54,931 bases of DNA, from contig CALCNX010000005.1 of the NCBI GenBank assembly GCA_937899715.1, positions 1 to 54,931 of the forward strand. Direction: 5' to 3'. This DNA comes from an uncultured bacterium (lineage in GTDB: Bacteria; Bacteroidota; Ignavibacteria; Kapaibacteriales; UBA4661). Position numbers and translations under genes: made by a program. Under the pieces are notes generated by a model that searched no databases, was not told the DNA's origin, and saw only the letters and a list, made by a program, of their open reading frames with translations. Below, in pieces: positions 25,895-34,727 of this stretch; the first letter of the stretch is position 1, and each line of letters starts with the position of its first letter.

Positions 25895-26707
25895 ATGAAA
25901 ATATTCTTGCCCGCGCAACGTGCTTGCGCTTTGGTATTTGTGCTCCTTGTGAGCGCTTTTTGGAACACTTCCTTCGTGCAAGCACAAGAGAAAAAAGAAG
26001 AAATTGCCGACACAACAAAAAACGATTCTGCAAAGCGCCCTGAACTACGCTACTACATTAACTATGGCTATCGCGGCTCCAATCCAAGTGCCGTCAATGC
26101 CGAACTGACCAAAGCAGGCTATTCCGGTCTGCCCGAAGGCGCGTTTGATTTCTCGTTCGGTTACAAACGATTTTACCAAAGTAACTGGATGTTTGGTTTT
26201 GATGTTGGCGCTTCATTTGGCGTAACCAGCAACCAACAATTTGCAACTTCTTCATTCGGCATTTATGACCGACTCTGGGGCGGTTATCGGTTTGTGAATA
26301 CAAATGCCGTGAAAGTGTATGCGGCAGTGGGTTTAGAGGCGAATTTTACCTTTTCCAACATTACCAAAGTCCAGAACACATCGTTTAGCACTTATTTGGC
26401 AAATCCGGTGGAAACAAGCCCTGCCCTGAAGCTAAGAGCAACACAAATTGCAGTGCCACTCATGCTCAATGCGGAAGTGAAGCTACCGCGTTGGTTCGGC
26501 GAAAGCTATGATACGTGGTTGGGTGTGTATGCAGGCTATTCGCTGAATCTTTATTCAGGCTTACCGGTTCTTGGTGACGGCGGAGTGCGCTTTACTGATG
26601 CGCCCGTTCAGCCTGCGGGCGGCTTTATGGCTGGTGTTAGCTTTAGTTTTAATTGGGGCGAGGCGTTGCGAAATCAACTTGGAACGGCTCTCGGCGGCGG
26701 CAAGTAA
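25895..26707 (+). CDS. Secreted or outer-membrane beta-barrel protein of unknown function
   Basis: The 270-residue protein has a signal peptide (about 1-31, ending SFVQAQ). A short charged stretch (EKKEEIADTTKNDSAKRPE) is followed by alternating hydrophobic and polar residues rich in Gly, Tyr and Phe, as in small outer-membrane barrels (FDFSFGYKRF, FGFDVGASFGV, GVYAGYSLNLYSG). No named family was recognised. It lies 71 bases before an ECF sigma factor gene on the same strand. A functional link, for example as a target or sensor of that regulatory system, is only a guess. Confidence 0.75.
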   Translation: MKIFLPAQRACALVFVLLVSAFWNTSFVQAQEKKEEIADTTKNDSAKRPELRYYINYGYRGSNPSAVNAELTKAGYSGLPEGAFDFSFGYKRFYQSNWMFGFDVGASFGVTSNQQFATSSFGIYDRLWGGYRFVNTNAVKVYAAVGLEANFTFSNITKVQNTSFSTYLANPVETSPALKLRATQIAVPLMLNAEVKLPRWFGESYDTWLGVYAGYSLNLYSGLPVLGDGGVRFTDAPVQPAGGFMAGVSFSFNWGEALRNQLGTALGGGK

Positions 26708-26778
26708 CAATTTTTAACAAATTTCTCTCTCCACGACAGTACCTTTATCACGACCAAAAGTAGTATTTTTACGGCACT

Positions 26779-27375
26779 ATGAACCAATACACAAATTATA
26801 CCGACGAGCAGCTTGCGTGCCAGATGCAGAGAGCTTTTCGGGACGAACCAGAAAAAGCGAGTGATCTATTCACTGTGCTATACAGGCGGCACGAGCAGCG
26901 TGTCCGCCTCTACTCCGTGCGAATGTTGTCCGATACGGAGCTTGCCCGCGATATTCTGCAAGAAACCTTTGTACGGCTCTACAACACGCTTGCAGAAGGA
27001 AAAGTTATTCAGAATATCTCGGCGTACATTATCCGCACCGCACGAAACCTCTGTTTTAACCTCAAGCGCGATACCAAAAAGACTATTCGCGTTGACGAGT
27101 TGGAAATTGCACTTCCCGTCCAAAACGGCTTCGGACACGTGAACCACGAGCACAATGAACTGCTGGAAATTATCGGTGTGGCGCTTGATTGCTTGGATGA
27201 CGAGTACAAAGAAGCATTCATACTGCGCTATTACAGCGAGATGAGTTACGAAGAAATTGCTGACATCACTGGCACAAGCGCTACTAACGCTGCCAGCCGC
27301 GTTTTCAGGGCGAAACAAAAACTAAAAGACCTACTAGCACGCTATCGGATTGATATTGAGCGGATGACCGATTAA
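26779..27375 (+). CDS. ECF-type RNA polymerase sigma factor
   Basis: The 198-residue protein has both conserved ECF domains. Sigma-2 is at about residues 20-95 (RRHEQRVRLYSVRMLSDTE and ARDILQETFVRLYN). Sigma-4 is at about 130-188 (LDDEYKEAFILRYYSEMSYE, then EEIADITGTSATNAASRVFR as the helix-turn-helix). It starts only 8 bases after a TATTTTTA sequence that resembles a -7 element. The downstream gene encodes a membrane protein whose N-terminus looks like an anti-sigma domain, so it should be held inactive at the membrane until a signal arrives. Confidence 0.95.
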   Translation: MNQYTNYTDEQLACQMQRAFRDEPEKASDLFTVLYRRHEQRVRLYSVRMLSDTELARDILQETFVRLYNTLAEGKVIQNISAYIIRTARNLCFNLKRDTKKTIRVDELEIALPVQNGFGHVNHEHNELLEIIGVALDCLDDEYKEAFILRYYSEMSYEEIADITGTSATNAASRVFRAKQKLKDLLARYRIDIERMTD

Positions 27376-27455
27376 CAAGCCGTCCGCACCATGAACATAA
27401 GAATCGGGAATTTTCGGAAAAACAACCTCTACCACGTAGAAATCATACAACGACC

Positions 27456-28799
27456 ATGTTTGCTCATTTGATACACCAACTTTTCGACGGGACGCTACTC
27501 GCTGCGGAAAAAGACCATGTTCTGGAAGAAGTCTCGAAAAATGATGACGCAAAGACAGAATACCGCCACCAAGAGCGTATTCACGAAGCTGTCCGGCTTG
27601 ATAAAAATGCAATTCTCGGCACTTCAAATGCTGATGACGACCTTGCCGCAATTTTCGCACGAGTCGAACCCGCGAAAAAGAAAGTGCTTCCTCTGCCTAT
27701 ACTTCCCACGATTGAAGCAAACGCGCCGGAATTGTCGCATGAGAAAGGCGGTCAAGCCTCCTCTCCACGCCAAGCAGGTTTTGTTTCCCTTCGAGCGCCC
27801 GACAAAACTGCTGAACACAAGAACCGTCGCCGCTTCATACCGATTTTGAACAAGATGTCCTTGCAAGCACTTTGCTTTTGTGTGGTGGGAGCCGTTGCCG
27901 CAACCTTTGGTGCGATGCCCATTGGCTATGGTTCGGCGAAGTTGCTGAAAGCTGAAACTGCGCTTCATGGGCACGGAGAGCCACATCTTCCGGCATCTGA
28001 GAGTAATCCTGCGTTTTCAGGCGATCTTAGCGACCAAGCATTACCTACCAAAAGCGGCGGAATGCAAATTCCTGTGCACAGCGTAAATCCTGCCAATATC
28101 TTTGCATCTGTTGTTGTCCTTGCCGATTCAGTCCATGAAACTTCTGTTTCGGTGGTGCCGCACGAGAGAGGATATTTTGCACAAACAATAAACGACCAGC
28201 CTTCGGAATTTCTTCAAACCTGCGTTTTCAAAGGGAAAAAGCGCTTTGTTGCTTATCCGGGCGATTGGCTTTCGGATGGCGCAACCCCGCTTGCTGTCAC
28301 CACTCTTCCGCGCACCAAAGCCACTCCTCCTGTTAAGTCTGTATTCAAGCCATTTCTGGCACTCACCTCTCGCCTAAGTACAAACGTTTTTCCCTCAAGT
28401 GGCTATGGCGCAAGCGTTGGTGCGCTGTATGCAATCACAGAGCGCGACGCTTTTGGCGTGGAAGTGGGTGGTACCTTTGGGCGACAAGGATTCAAAGCGG
28501 GTAACACAGAAAGCGCTCAAAACCTGAATCCAACAGCATTTTTGGCAAATGTCTATCGTTTTACCTTGCCTGTGGAGGGTACTAATTTGTCGGTCTTCTC
28601 GCACATTCGCGCCGGAATTGAAACCACCGGAACTCTTTTTGGCGGAATTGGTTTTGGTGCTCAGTATCAGATAACGGACAAGTTTTTCGTCTTCGGCACC
28701 GTCGAAGCCGCACGGACGCTCTGGAAAGCACCTACCACAGACCAACCCTTCAAGTTAGCGCACGACGGCATAAGCCTTGGCGTGGCGGTGAAATTATAG
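27456..28799 (+). CDS. Anti-sigma-like membrane protein with beta-barrel-like C-terminus
   Basis: The 447-residue protein follows the sigma factor by 80 bases. Residues 1-60 are acidic and helical (HQLFDGTLLAAEKDHVLEEV), similar in layout to the N-terminal sigma-binding domain of Bacteroidota anti-sigma factors. A proline-rich linker and a basic stretch (HKNRRRF, 121-127) precede one membrane helix at about 135-158, so the N-terminus is cytoplasmic. The region 160-295 is polar. The last 150 residues (about 298-447) alternate like an outer-membrane barrel protein (GASVGALYAITERDAFGVEV, FGGIGFGAQYQITDKF). A barrel-like domain on an inner-membrane anchor is unusual and may be a periplasmic sensor or a remnant of fusion. 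A terminator follows. Confidence 0.7.
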   Translation: MFAHLIHQLFDGTLLAAEKDHVLEEVSKNDDAKTEYRHQERIHEAVRLDKNAILGTSNADDDLAAIFARVEPAKKKVLPLPILPTIEANAPELSHEKGGQASSPRQAGFVSLRAPDKTAEHKNRRRFIPILNKMSLQALCFCVVGAVAATFGAMPIGYGSAKLLKAETALHGHGEPHLPASESNPAFSGDLSDQALPTKSGGMQIPVHSVNPANIFASVVVLADSVHETSVSVVPHERGYFAQTINDQPSEFLQTCVFKGKKRFVAYPGDWLSDGATPLAVTTLPRTKATPPVKSVFKPFLALTSRLSTNVFPSSGYGASVGALYAITERDAFGVEVGGTFGRQGFKAGNTESAQNLNPTAFLANVYRFTLPVEGTNLSVFSHIRAGIETTGTLFGGIGFGAQYQITDKFFVFGTVEAARTLWKAPTTDQPFKLAHDGISLGVAVKL

Positions 28800-28861
28800 G
28801 TTTGTTTCTACGTTTTCATGTGGATTTGTAAATCAAGCAAATCCTGCTCTGCCCCATCAAT

Positions 28862-28903
28862 TCCGATAATTGCCGAATAAAGGTGATTATCGGATTTTTT
28901 TTT
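28862..28903 (+). terminator. Intrinsic terminator of the sigma/anti-sigma unit
   Basis: TCCGATAAT (28862-28870) pairs with ATTATCGGA (28886-28894) across a 15-base loop, followed by nine T residues. Confidence 0.88.
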
Positions 28904-28962
28904 CGCTGAGAAATTGCGTGGAAAAACATTTTTTATTTGGAGTGAACGATAAATATTTTGTA

Positions 28963-28981
28963 ATTTGGATTCAGTCTAAAT
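28963..28981. promoter_or_regulatory. Near-palindromic 19-bp candidate iron-regulator operator
   Basis: ATTTGGATTCAGTCTAAAT matches its own reverse complement at 14 of the 18 non-central positions or better, with the mismatches being transitions. It is 19 bases long, the size of Fur- and DtxR-type sites, lies 78 bases upstream of a siderophore-type receptor start, and overlaps a TATTTTG/TAATTTG promoter-like stretch. Regulator identity is inferred only from context. Confidence 0.4.
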
Positions 28982-29058
28982 AAATAATTCTTTTCTCACC
29001 GCTCAAGTAACTTTAATGTTGTCGGCGGTTGATGAAAACAACTAATACTTGATGAAAT

Positions 29059-31542
29059 ATGAATTTGTCGCTATCCAATTGCCTGAAAATTGTTGTTCTT
29101 TTTATTCTCATTTCCTTTTCATCGTTACGCGCTCAAAATGGCATGATAAAAGGCTTGGTGCGCGGTGAAACAAACCCGCTTCCGGGAATAAAGCTGGTCT
29201 TGCACCCGACAGGCAAAGGGGCAATTTCAGACAAACAAGGTACATTTACCTTTGCAGACATTCCATTCGGCACTTATACGCTTACCGCATCGGGTCTGGG
29301 GTACAAAGCACAATCCCGCGAAATATCAATTAATGCCAACACCACAACAACCGTAGAATTTGCCTTTTCGCAAGCAAATTTTGAACTGCAAAACGTAGAG
29401 ATTATCGGACGGCGCGAAACCTCGTACCGCAATACGACATCATTCGCAAGTACCAAAACGGCAACTCTACTCAAAGATGTTCCGCAATCCATATCGTATG
29501 TCACGAAAGAGCTTATTGCCGACCGTCAGGCGTACCGTGTGGGTGATGTGGTAAAAAATATGAGCGGAGTTAATCAATTTTCGATTTACAACGATTTTAC
29601 CATGCGCGGCTTCCGCTCCAGCGTAGATTTGGTTAATGGTTTGCGCTTTGCCAATGGCGACTTTGGCTTTTGGAAGCAGCCGCTCACCATCAATATTGAG
29701 CGCATCGAAGTGATAAAAGGTCCTGCCTCAGCGCTTTTCGGCAATACCAATCCGGGCGGTACACTCAACCGCGTCACCAAAAAGCCGCTCGACGAGACGC
29801 GTCAGTCCGTTAGTTTTTCCACTGGCAGTTTTAATACATACCGCACATCGGCTGACTTCACGGGACCTGTGACCGACGATAAAACACTGCTCTACCGCAT
29901 GAACATTGGATATGAAAATGCGGGTAGCTTTCGCAATCTTCAATTTGCTCGGAATTATTCTATTGCCCCGTCGGTCTCGTTTATCCCGAATGAAAACACA
30001 CAAGTGAATGTTGATTTTTTCTATAACCGTTCCGAATCGCGCTTGGATAGAGGACAGCCGACCTTTGGTACGCCACAAAATGTTAATCTAAACGCCACAT
30101 CGCAAGCCTTGTCTCTAAGCCGTCCTAACGATTATTTGAACGAGGATAATCTTTTTATTACCGCCGGACTGACACACAAATTCTCGTCAAAGGTTGCTTT
30201 GAATGTGTCATATATCAAAGTGATGTACAGCGAGGATTTGCTGGAGCATCGGAACGCGAATGCTTTTGCGCCGGACAGTACCGGGAATACCATCCCTAAT
30301 CTTGTACTCATGCGGGTTTTTCAGCGTAAACGGAATTTTTACAATGATAACTTGAGCACATTTTTGAACATTGAATCTGAGACAGGTGAGATTAAACATA
30401 AGGTTGTCGTTGGCTATGATTTTATTCAACAAGAACTTCCCTTGGGGGGAGCACTTTTTGAAGCTGCAGGGTTCCGCAACGCCGCCAACTCGGGCACTAT
30501 TGCCACCTACAACCCAGCACAGAAGAGCCGTTATCTGCTGGATGCGCTTGGTCGCCCGGTGCCGAATGTGCCGAGTTTTGACCTTACTGCCACGAACCCA
30601 TATACGTTTGGAGATGTGAGTCGCTACTTTTTCGCCGCAGGCACCAATGCTGTTGCGCCGACGCTCTATTCTGCGCATGGTCTCTATGTGCAAGACCAAA
30701 TTACATGGGATAAATTGCGTGTGCTGGTTGGTTTACGGCAGGATTGGTACTTTGACCGCTCAAATTACCTTACGCCCCAAGACAGCACGATTACACAAAT
30801 TTCGCTTCTGCCCAGATTTGGTGCGGTGTACAGCCTAACAGACGACATCAACCTCTATGCTTCGTACTCACAGGGTTTCCAACCGCAGACAGCAGGAGTT
30901 TTGCGGAACCCGCTTGCCGGCGGTCCTTTCGACCCGCTTAAAAGCTCAATGATAGAGGCAGGCGCAAAAGGTGAGTTTTTTGAAAAACGACTTGGGGTAA
31001 ACCTTGCTTTGTATCAAATTATACAGCAAAACGTTCTCGTGAATGCTCTCGACCCCGCTAACCCACAACGCATGACGCAACGGGGCGAAGAACGCGCACG
31101 AGGATTTGAGATTGATGCAATGGGGCGCGTGCTGCCTAACCTCAGCATCACGGCAAACTATGCCTTCAATGAAGCAATCATCACTCAAAGTTCTACACCT
31201 GAGCTTATCGGTCGTGCCAAAGAGAACGCACCCCTGCACCAAGGCGGCTTCTGGGCAAAATATACATTTGACGAACTTGTGTTGGGTGGCGTGCTGGAAG
31301 GACTTGGAATCGGGCTGGGCGGGAACGCTGTCGGGGAGCGGTTTGTGAGCGATTTCACCTTCAAAATTCCTGCTTATACCGTCTTTGATGCTGCGCTGTA
31401 CTACACAGTTGGCAAATTCCAAGTTTCGGCGAATTTCTACAACATTGCCGACACCAAGCATTGGGTAGGTGGGTATTCGCTTGTGGCTATTTTTCCCGGG
31501 GCACCGCGTCATTTCTTGGCGACAGTGGCTTATACGTTTTAA
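29059..31542 (+). CDS. TonB-dependent siderophore-type receptor
   Basis: The 827-residue protein has a signal peptide (about 1-25, ending SSLRAQ) and a carboxypeptidase-regulatory-like domain at about 30-108 (GTFTFADIPFGTYTLTASGL). The plug follows at about 125-235, with LKDVPQSISYVTKELIADR, MRGFRSS and VIKGPASALFGNTNPGGTLN. These signatures are typical of the ferrichrome/ferric-siderophore receptor family. The barrel ends in a terminal Phe (FLATVAYTF). The gene for a PepSY-TM protein starts 21 bases after its stop, so they form an operon. That pairing is common in iron-siderophore uptake. The exact siderophore is unknown. Confidence 0.94.
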   Translation: MNLSLSNCLKIVVLFILISFSSLRAQNGMIKGLVRGETNPLPGIKLVLHPTGKGAISDKQGTFTFADIPFGTYTLTASGLGYKAQSREISINANTTTTVEFAFSQANFELQNVEIIGRRETSYRNTTSFASTKTATLLKDVPQSISYVTKELIADRQAYRVGDVVKNMSGVNQFSIYNDFTMRGFRSSVDLVNGLRFANGDFGFWKQPLTINIERIEVIKGPASALFGNTNPGGTLNRVTKKPLDETRQSVSFSTGSFNTYRTSADFTGPVTDDKTLLYRMNIGYENAGSFRNLQFARNYSIAPSVSFIPNENTQVNVDFFYNRSESRLDRGQPTFGTPQNVNLNATSQALSLSRPNDYLNEDNLFITAGLTHKFSSKVALNVSYIKVMYSEDLLEHRNANAFAPDSTGNTIPNLVLMRVFQRKRNFYNDNLSTFLNIESETGEIKHKVVVGYDFIQQELPLGGALFEAAGFRNAANSGTIATYNPAQKSRYLLDALGRPVPNVPSFDLTATNPYTFGDVSRYFFAAGTNAVAPTLYSAHGLYVQDQITWDKLRVLVGLRQDWYFDRSNYLTPQDSTITQISLLPRFGAVYSLTDDINLYASYSQGFQPQTAGVLRNPLAGGPFDPLKSSMIEAGAKGEFFEKRLGVNLALYQIIQQNVLVNALDPANPQRMTQRGEERARGFEIDAMGRVLPNLSITANYAFNEAIITQSSTPELIGRAKENAPLHQGGFWAKYTFDELVLGGVLEGLGIGLGGNAVGERFVSDFTFKIPAYTVFDAALYYTVGKFQVSANFYNIADTKHWVGGYSLVAIFPGAPRHFLATVAYTF

Positions 31543-31563
31543 CTGCTTCACTCGGAGAACTAT

Positions 31564-32805
31564 ATGCGCAAAATTTTTCTTACCGCTCATCTCTGGCTTG
31601 GTCTGGTTTCTGGGTTTATCATGCTTATCGTTGCTACGACGGGCGCACTCTACGTTTTCGAGGAGGAGCTTCGTGATGTGTTCCAATGGAACCTGCTGTA
31701 TGTTCCCAACGAATCCCCGAATCGAGCATTTATCAAACCATCGGATGCGCTCGCCACCATGAAGCGTAATGCACCACAAGAAAAAATTCAACAAATTCGC
31801 CTCCGCACGTTTCCACCCGAAAGTCCAAAAGCCGCTACAATACTGGTATTCACCAAAAGTCGCAAAATATACTCGGTGCATCCTTACACTGGCACTATGA
31901 TTGGTGTGCGCGATATGAAAAGCGATGCTATCAGCGTTATTGTCGAACTTCACACGGAGTTGCTTTTAGGGCGCTTTGGGTTAAAAGATGTTGGCGAACA
32001 GATTGTAAAATGGAACGTGCTGGTCTTTTTCATCATGCTTCTTACAGGTATTGTACTGTGGATGCCAATGAATATGCGACTTTTGAGCGACGGGATAAAA
32101 ACTGCACTCAAACATTCCTTTCGTGTGAAATGGAGAGGCAATGCGGTAAAGCGTCACTATGATTTGCACCGTGTTGCGGGTTTTTATTCGTTTGCAGTGA
32201 TGCTCATGGTGGCGTGGACAGGAATCTTTTGGATGTTTGATTCTGTTGAAGATAGTGTTTATGCTTTATTTGGAGCAAAAAAGATATTTGAGAGCAAGCC
32301 AATGTCAAGCAAACCCTTATCGAACAAACCAACATCGAAAACCGCTTCCTCTGAAAAAAATGACCCGCTTGATAACGCATACTCGCAAGCACTTCGCTAC
32401 GGTGAGCCGCACTTTGTGAGCATCCAAATTCCAAGCAAAGACAATGAAGCACTCCGAGTACTGATGCGGTATCCGTATCGGTTCATTCGCAAGCAAAGTG
32501 TGCTCTATTTCGACCAATACACCGGCAATCTCTTGAAATCAGACTTGCACGAGAACTACACTACACCCGATAAAATCCGTGTTTCCAATTTTGACCTTCA
32601 CACCGGGCGAATGTTTGGGCTGCCGGGCAAGATTCTTTGGTTCTTCGCAGCACTGTTTACTGCTAGTTTGCCGATAACAGGCACAATGCTTTGGTGGAAA
32701 AAGCGCAAGCGCAAGAAGACACGACGCTCAACAAAGGAAAAATCAGCGCCAAAGCAGGAAAGAGGCCATGTTGTAATCGTTCGTAATACACCAACATCTG
32801 TTTGA
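31564..32805 (+). CDS. PepSY-associated transmembrane protein, siderophore-uptake partner
   Basis: The 413-residue protein has the PepSY_TM layout: a first helix at about 8-32 (LWLGLVSGFIMLIVATTGAL), a periplasmic domain, then helices at about 147-172, 204-228 and 352-375, and a basic C-terminus (WWKKRKRKKTRR). Several His residues near the helices (AHLWLG, HYDLHRVAG, FDLHTGRMFG) are the usual candidate haem or metal ligands of this family, whose members are thought to reduce ferric siderophores at the inner membrane. A GGAGA ribosome-binding site precedes ATG 31564. It is cotranscribed with the upstream receptor gene. No terminator is evident before the convergent gene, which ends 9 bases away. 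Confidence 0.9.
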   Translation: MRKIFLTAHLWLGLVSGFIMLIVATTGALYVFEEELRDVFQWNLLYVPNESPNRAFIKPSDALATMKRNAPQEKIQQIRLRTFPPESPKAATILVFTKSRKIYSVHPYTGTMIGVRDMKSDAISVIVELHTELLLGRFGLKDVGEQIVKWNVLVFFIMLLTGIVLWMPMNMRLLSDGIKTALKHSFRVKWRGNAVKRHYDLHRVAGFYSFAVMLMVAWTGIFWMFDSVEDSVYALFGAKKIFESKPMSSKPLSNKPTSKTASSEKNDPLDNAYSQALRYGEPHFVSIQIPSKDNEALRVLMRYPYRFIRKQSVLYFDQYTGNLLKSDLHENYTTPDKIRVSNFDLHTGRMFGLPGKILWFFAALFTASLPITGTMLWWKKRKRKKTRRSTKEKSAPKQERGHVVIVRNTPTSV

Positions 32806-32814
32806 ACTTAACCT

Positions 32815-33621
32815 TTATCTGTCCAGCCATTCCTTGAACATCGGTGCTTTTTCGCGCCCGACAATTACTTCCTCTTGCGCGGTCGGCAGAAGTGTGAGCT
32901 TGAGTTTGCCGTGAAAGCTGCTCACAATATGCTGAATAGCATGAAAACTGGTGATACACTGCCGATTCACACGAAAGAAATCCCGTGGATTCAGCATTGA
33001 AAGCAGTTGTTCCATCGTGAAATCAAGCGCATACTTTTTGCCGTCAGTGCTCATAAGCCACGAAACCTTGTGCTCGCTGAAAAAATAGGCAATGTCCTCA
33101 GTGGGAACACTTGCAAAACCGTGTGCCGTCGGCACAAGAAAACGGGATTTGTAGGTTTGATGCGTACTCGAAAGGGTTTGTAAGAGCGAGGAAAGTTTGT
33201 CCGTTTCCAACCCCTGAGAAACAGAACTCTCTTTTTCAGCTCCTCCAAAGACCGTTTTGAGTGCAAAAAATTTATCTAATGCCCGCTCTAACTGTGCCTC
33301 GTCAATCGGCTTCAAAAGATAATCTATGCTGTGCACTTGAAAAGCACGAATGGCGTAATCATCGAACGCCGTCGTAAAAATCACGGGCACAGGAAGATGA
33401 ACCGAATCAAAAATTTCAAAACTGAGACCATCAGCAAGTTGAATATCAAGGAACACCAAATCCAATTCGGGAGCGCTTTGCAAGAATGGAATGGCTGTGG
33501 CAATGCTGTCCAGTGGCTCGTAAAATTCCGCAACCACACTTGCCTTTTCAAGTGCTTGGCGAACAAGCTGCTCTAATCGCCGCGCCGCACGGCTTTCATC
33601 TTCGACAATGAGAATTTTCAT
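32815..33621 (-). CDS. LytTR-family response regulator
   Basis: The 268-residue protein has a receiver domain (about 1-125) with the acidic pair VEDE near the start, the phosphoacceptor Asp59 (LVFLDIQL), Thr84 (IFTTAFD) and Lys104 (YLLKPI). A linker leads to a LytTR DNA-binding domain at about 160-266 (FFRVNRQCITSFHAI). It starts 15 bases after the stop of the LytS-type kinase gene and is the last gene of the minus-strand efflux cluster. It probably regulates the cluster or a membrane-stress response. Confidence 0.95.
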   Translation of the reverse strand: MKILIVEDESRAARRLEQLVRQALEKASVVAEFYEPLDSIATAIPFLQSAPELDLVFLDIQLADGLSFEIFDSVHLPVPVIFTTAFDDYAIRAFQVHSIDYLLKPIDEAQLERALDKFFALKTVFGGAEKESSVSQGLETDKLSSLLQTLSSTHQTYKSRFLVPTAHGFASVPTEDIAYFFSEHKVSWLMSTDGKKYALDFTMEQLLSMLNPRDFFRVNRQCITSFHAIQHIVSSFHGKLKLTLLPTAQEEVIVGREKAPMFKEWLDR

Positions 33622-33636
33622 AATTTCTCGTCCATT

Positions 33637-34722
33637 TTAGGCGTGTTCAAGTTCCGAAAGTGGCGGAGAAGTGTGTGTGTCATTTGTAACTGACAGCAAA
33701 GGGAGTTCCACCGTAAAAGTTTGTGCATCTTCTAAAATTTGTATCTGCCTGTCGGTCAAAAGCGAGTACCGATGCCGAATGTGTGAGAGACCGACTCGCG
33801 TAGAATCTTGGGGATTTTTTTTGCGCTGAAGTATATTTTCCACACGAACAGTATTATTATTTGCTGAAATACTGATGTGAAGCGGTTTTTGACGTGAAAC
33901 GACATTATGCTTGACTGCGTTTTCGATACATAATTGAATTGCCAAGGGTGGTAAATGAAGGTTCATTACATCTTCGGGAACATCTATCGTCATTCCAAAA
34001 TTTTCACCAAATCGGAGTTCATGCAAAAAAGCATAGGCACGCACAAATGCTAGTTCCTCCGCAAGTGGCACGGTTACATGGCTCTTGCTATGCAGCACAT
34101 AGCGATAAACATTTGAGAGTTGCTGCACAAAGCGTACTGCTGCGCGTGGTTCCTCTTCAATCAGCGCTGTGAGCGTATTCAGACTGTTGAACAAAAAATG
34201 CGGGTCTATTTGTTGTTTGAGCGCTGTGTTCTGTGCTTCCAGACCCGAACGCTTTAGTTCCTCCGCTTCGGTGTGTGCTGCCGTCCAGCGATGAAAAAGT
34301 ATCATTCCTATATGCACCGTGTTCATGCACAGCGCTATCATCAGCGCGAGAAGAAGATTTTGCTTAAAAAGTAGGATTTTTAAGGGGGTATCGAAACCGT
34401 AAAGAATCACTTGTGAAATGGTAAACATCTCCATCCACAAAAGAGAACTGAGGCAAACGTGGAGTACAATGAGTGTTTTTAGGCGGCGTTCAAACGGGAA
34501 CCATTTTTGAAGCAGTGTAAAAATTCGCAAACTGACTTCCGAGCACAGCACAGAATACAACACCGTTAGCAAAATATCTACAGGTACTTTGTTTTGAATG
34601 TCGCAGGCGTACTTAGCGGCAAAATCATCGGTTAAAGCAACAAGCCAACTGAGCGAAGAAAATATCAGCGCCACAAGTGGAATCCAGAAAAACCGCAGCC
34701 ACGGAAATTGAAACTTTTCCAT
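33637..34722 (-). CDS. LytS-type sensor histidine kinase
   Basis: The 361-residue protein has four hydrophobic segments (about 10-30, 48-70, 82-106 and 114-144) and then the His_kinase domain of the LytS/YehU type: DPHFLFNSLNTLTALIEEE with His175 as phosphoacceptor, and an ATP-binding region with QLCIENAVKHN (N-box) and RVGLSHIRHR. No separate sensor domain is present, so it may sense the membrane. Its start is 5 bases after the stop of the RND-TolC gene, and it precedes its LytTR partner, so pump and two-component genes are cotranscribed. Confidence 0.94.
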   Translation of the reverse strand: MEKFQFPWLRFFWIPLVALIFSSLSWLVALTDDFAAKYACDIQNKVPVDILLTVLYSVLCSEVSLRIFTLLQKWFPFERRLKTLIVLHVCLSSLLWMEMFTISQVILYGFDTPLKILLFKQNLLLALMIALCMNTVHIGMILFHRWTAAHTEAEELKRSGLEAQNTALKQQIDPHFLFNSLNTLTALIEEEPRAAVRFVQQLSNVYRYVLHSKSHVTVPLAEELAFVRAYAFLHELRFGENFGMTIDVPEDVMNLHLPPLAIQLCIENAVKHNVVSRQKPLHISISANNNTVRVENILQRKKNPQDSTRVGLSHIRHRYSLLTDRQIQILEDAQTFTVELPLLSVTNDTHTSPPLSELEHA

Positions 34723-34727
34723 TGCAA

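Noticed and set aside
30946..31953. A 335-codon open frame on the minus strand opposite the siderophore receptor
   Set aside because: It is antisense to a well-supported gene and its residues (Cys- and His-rich, no domain) look like the shadow of that gene.
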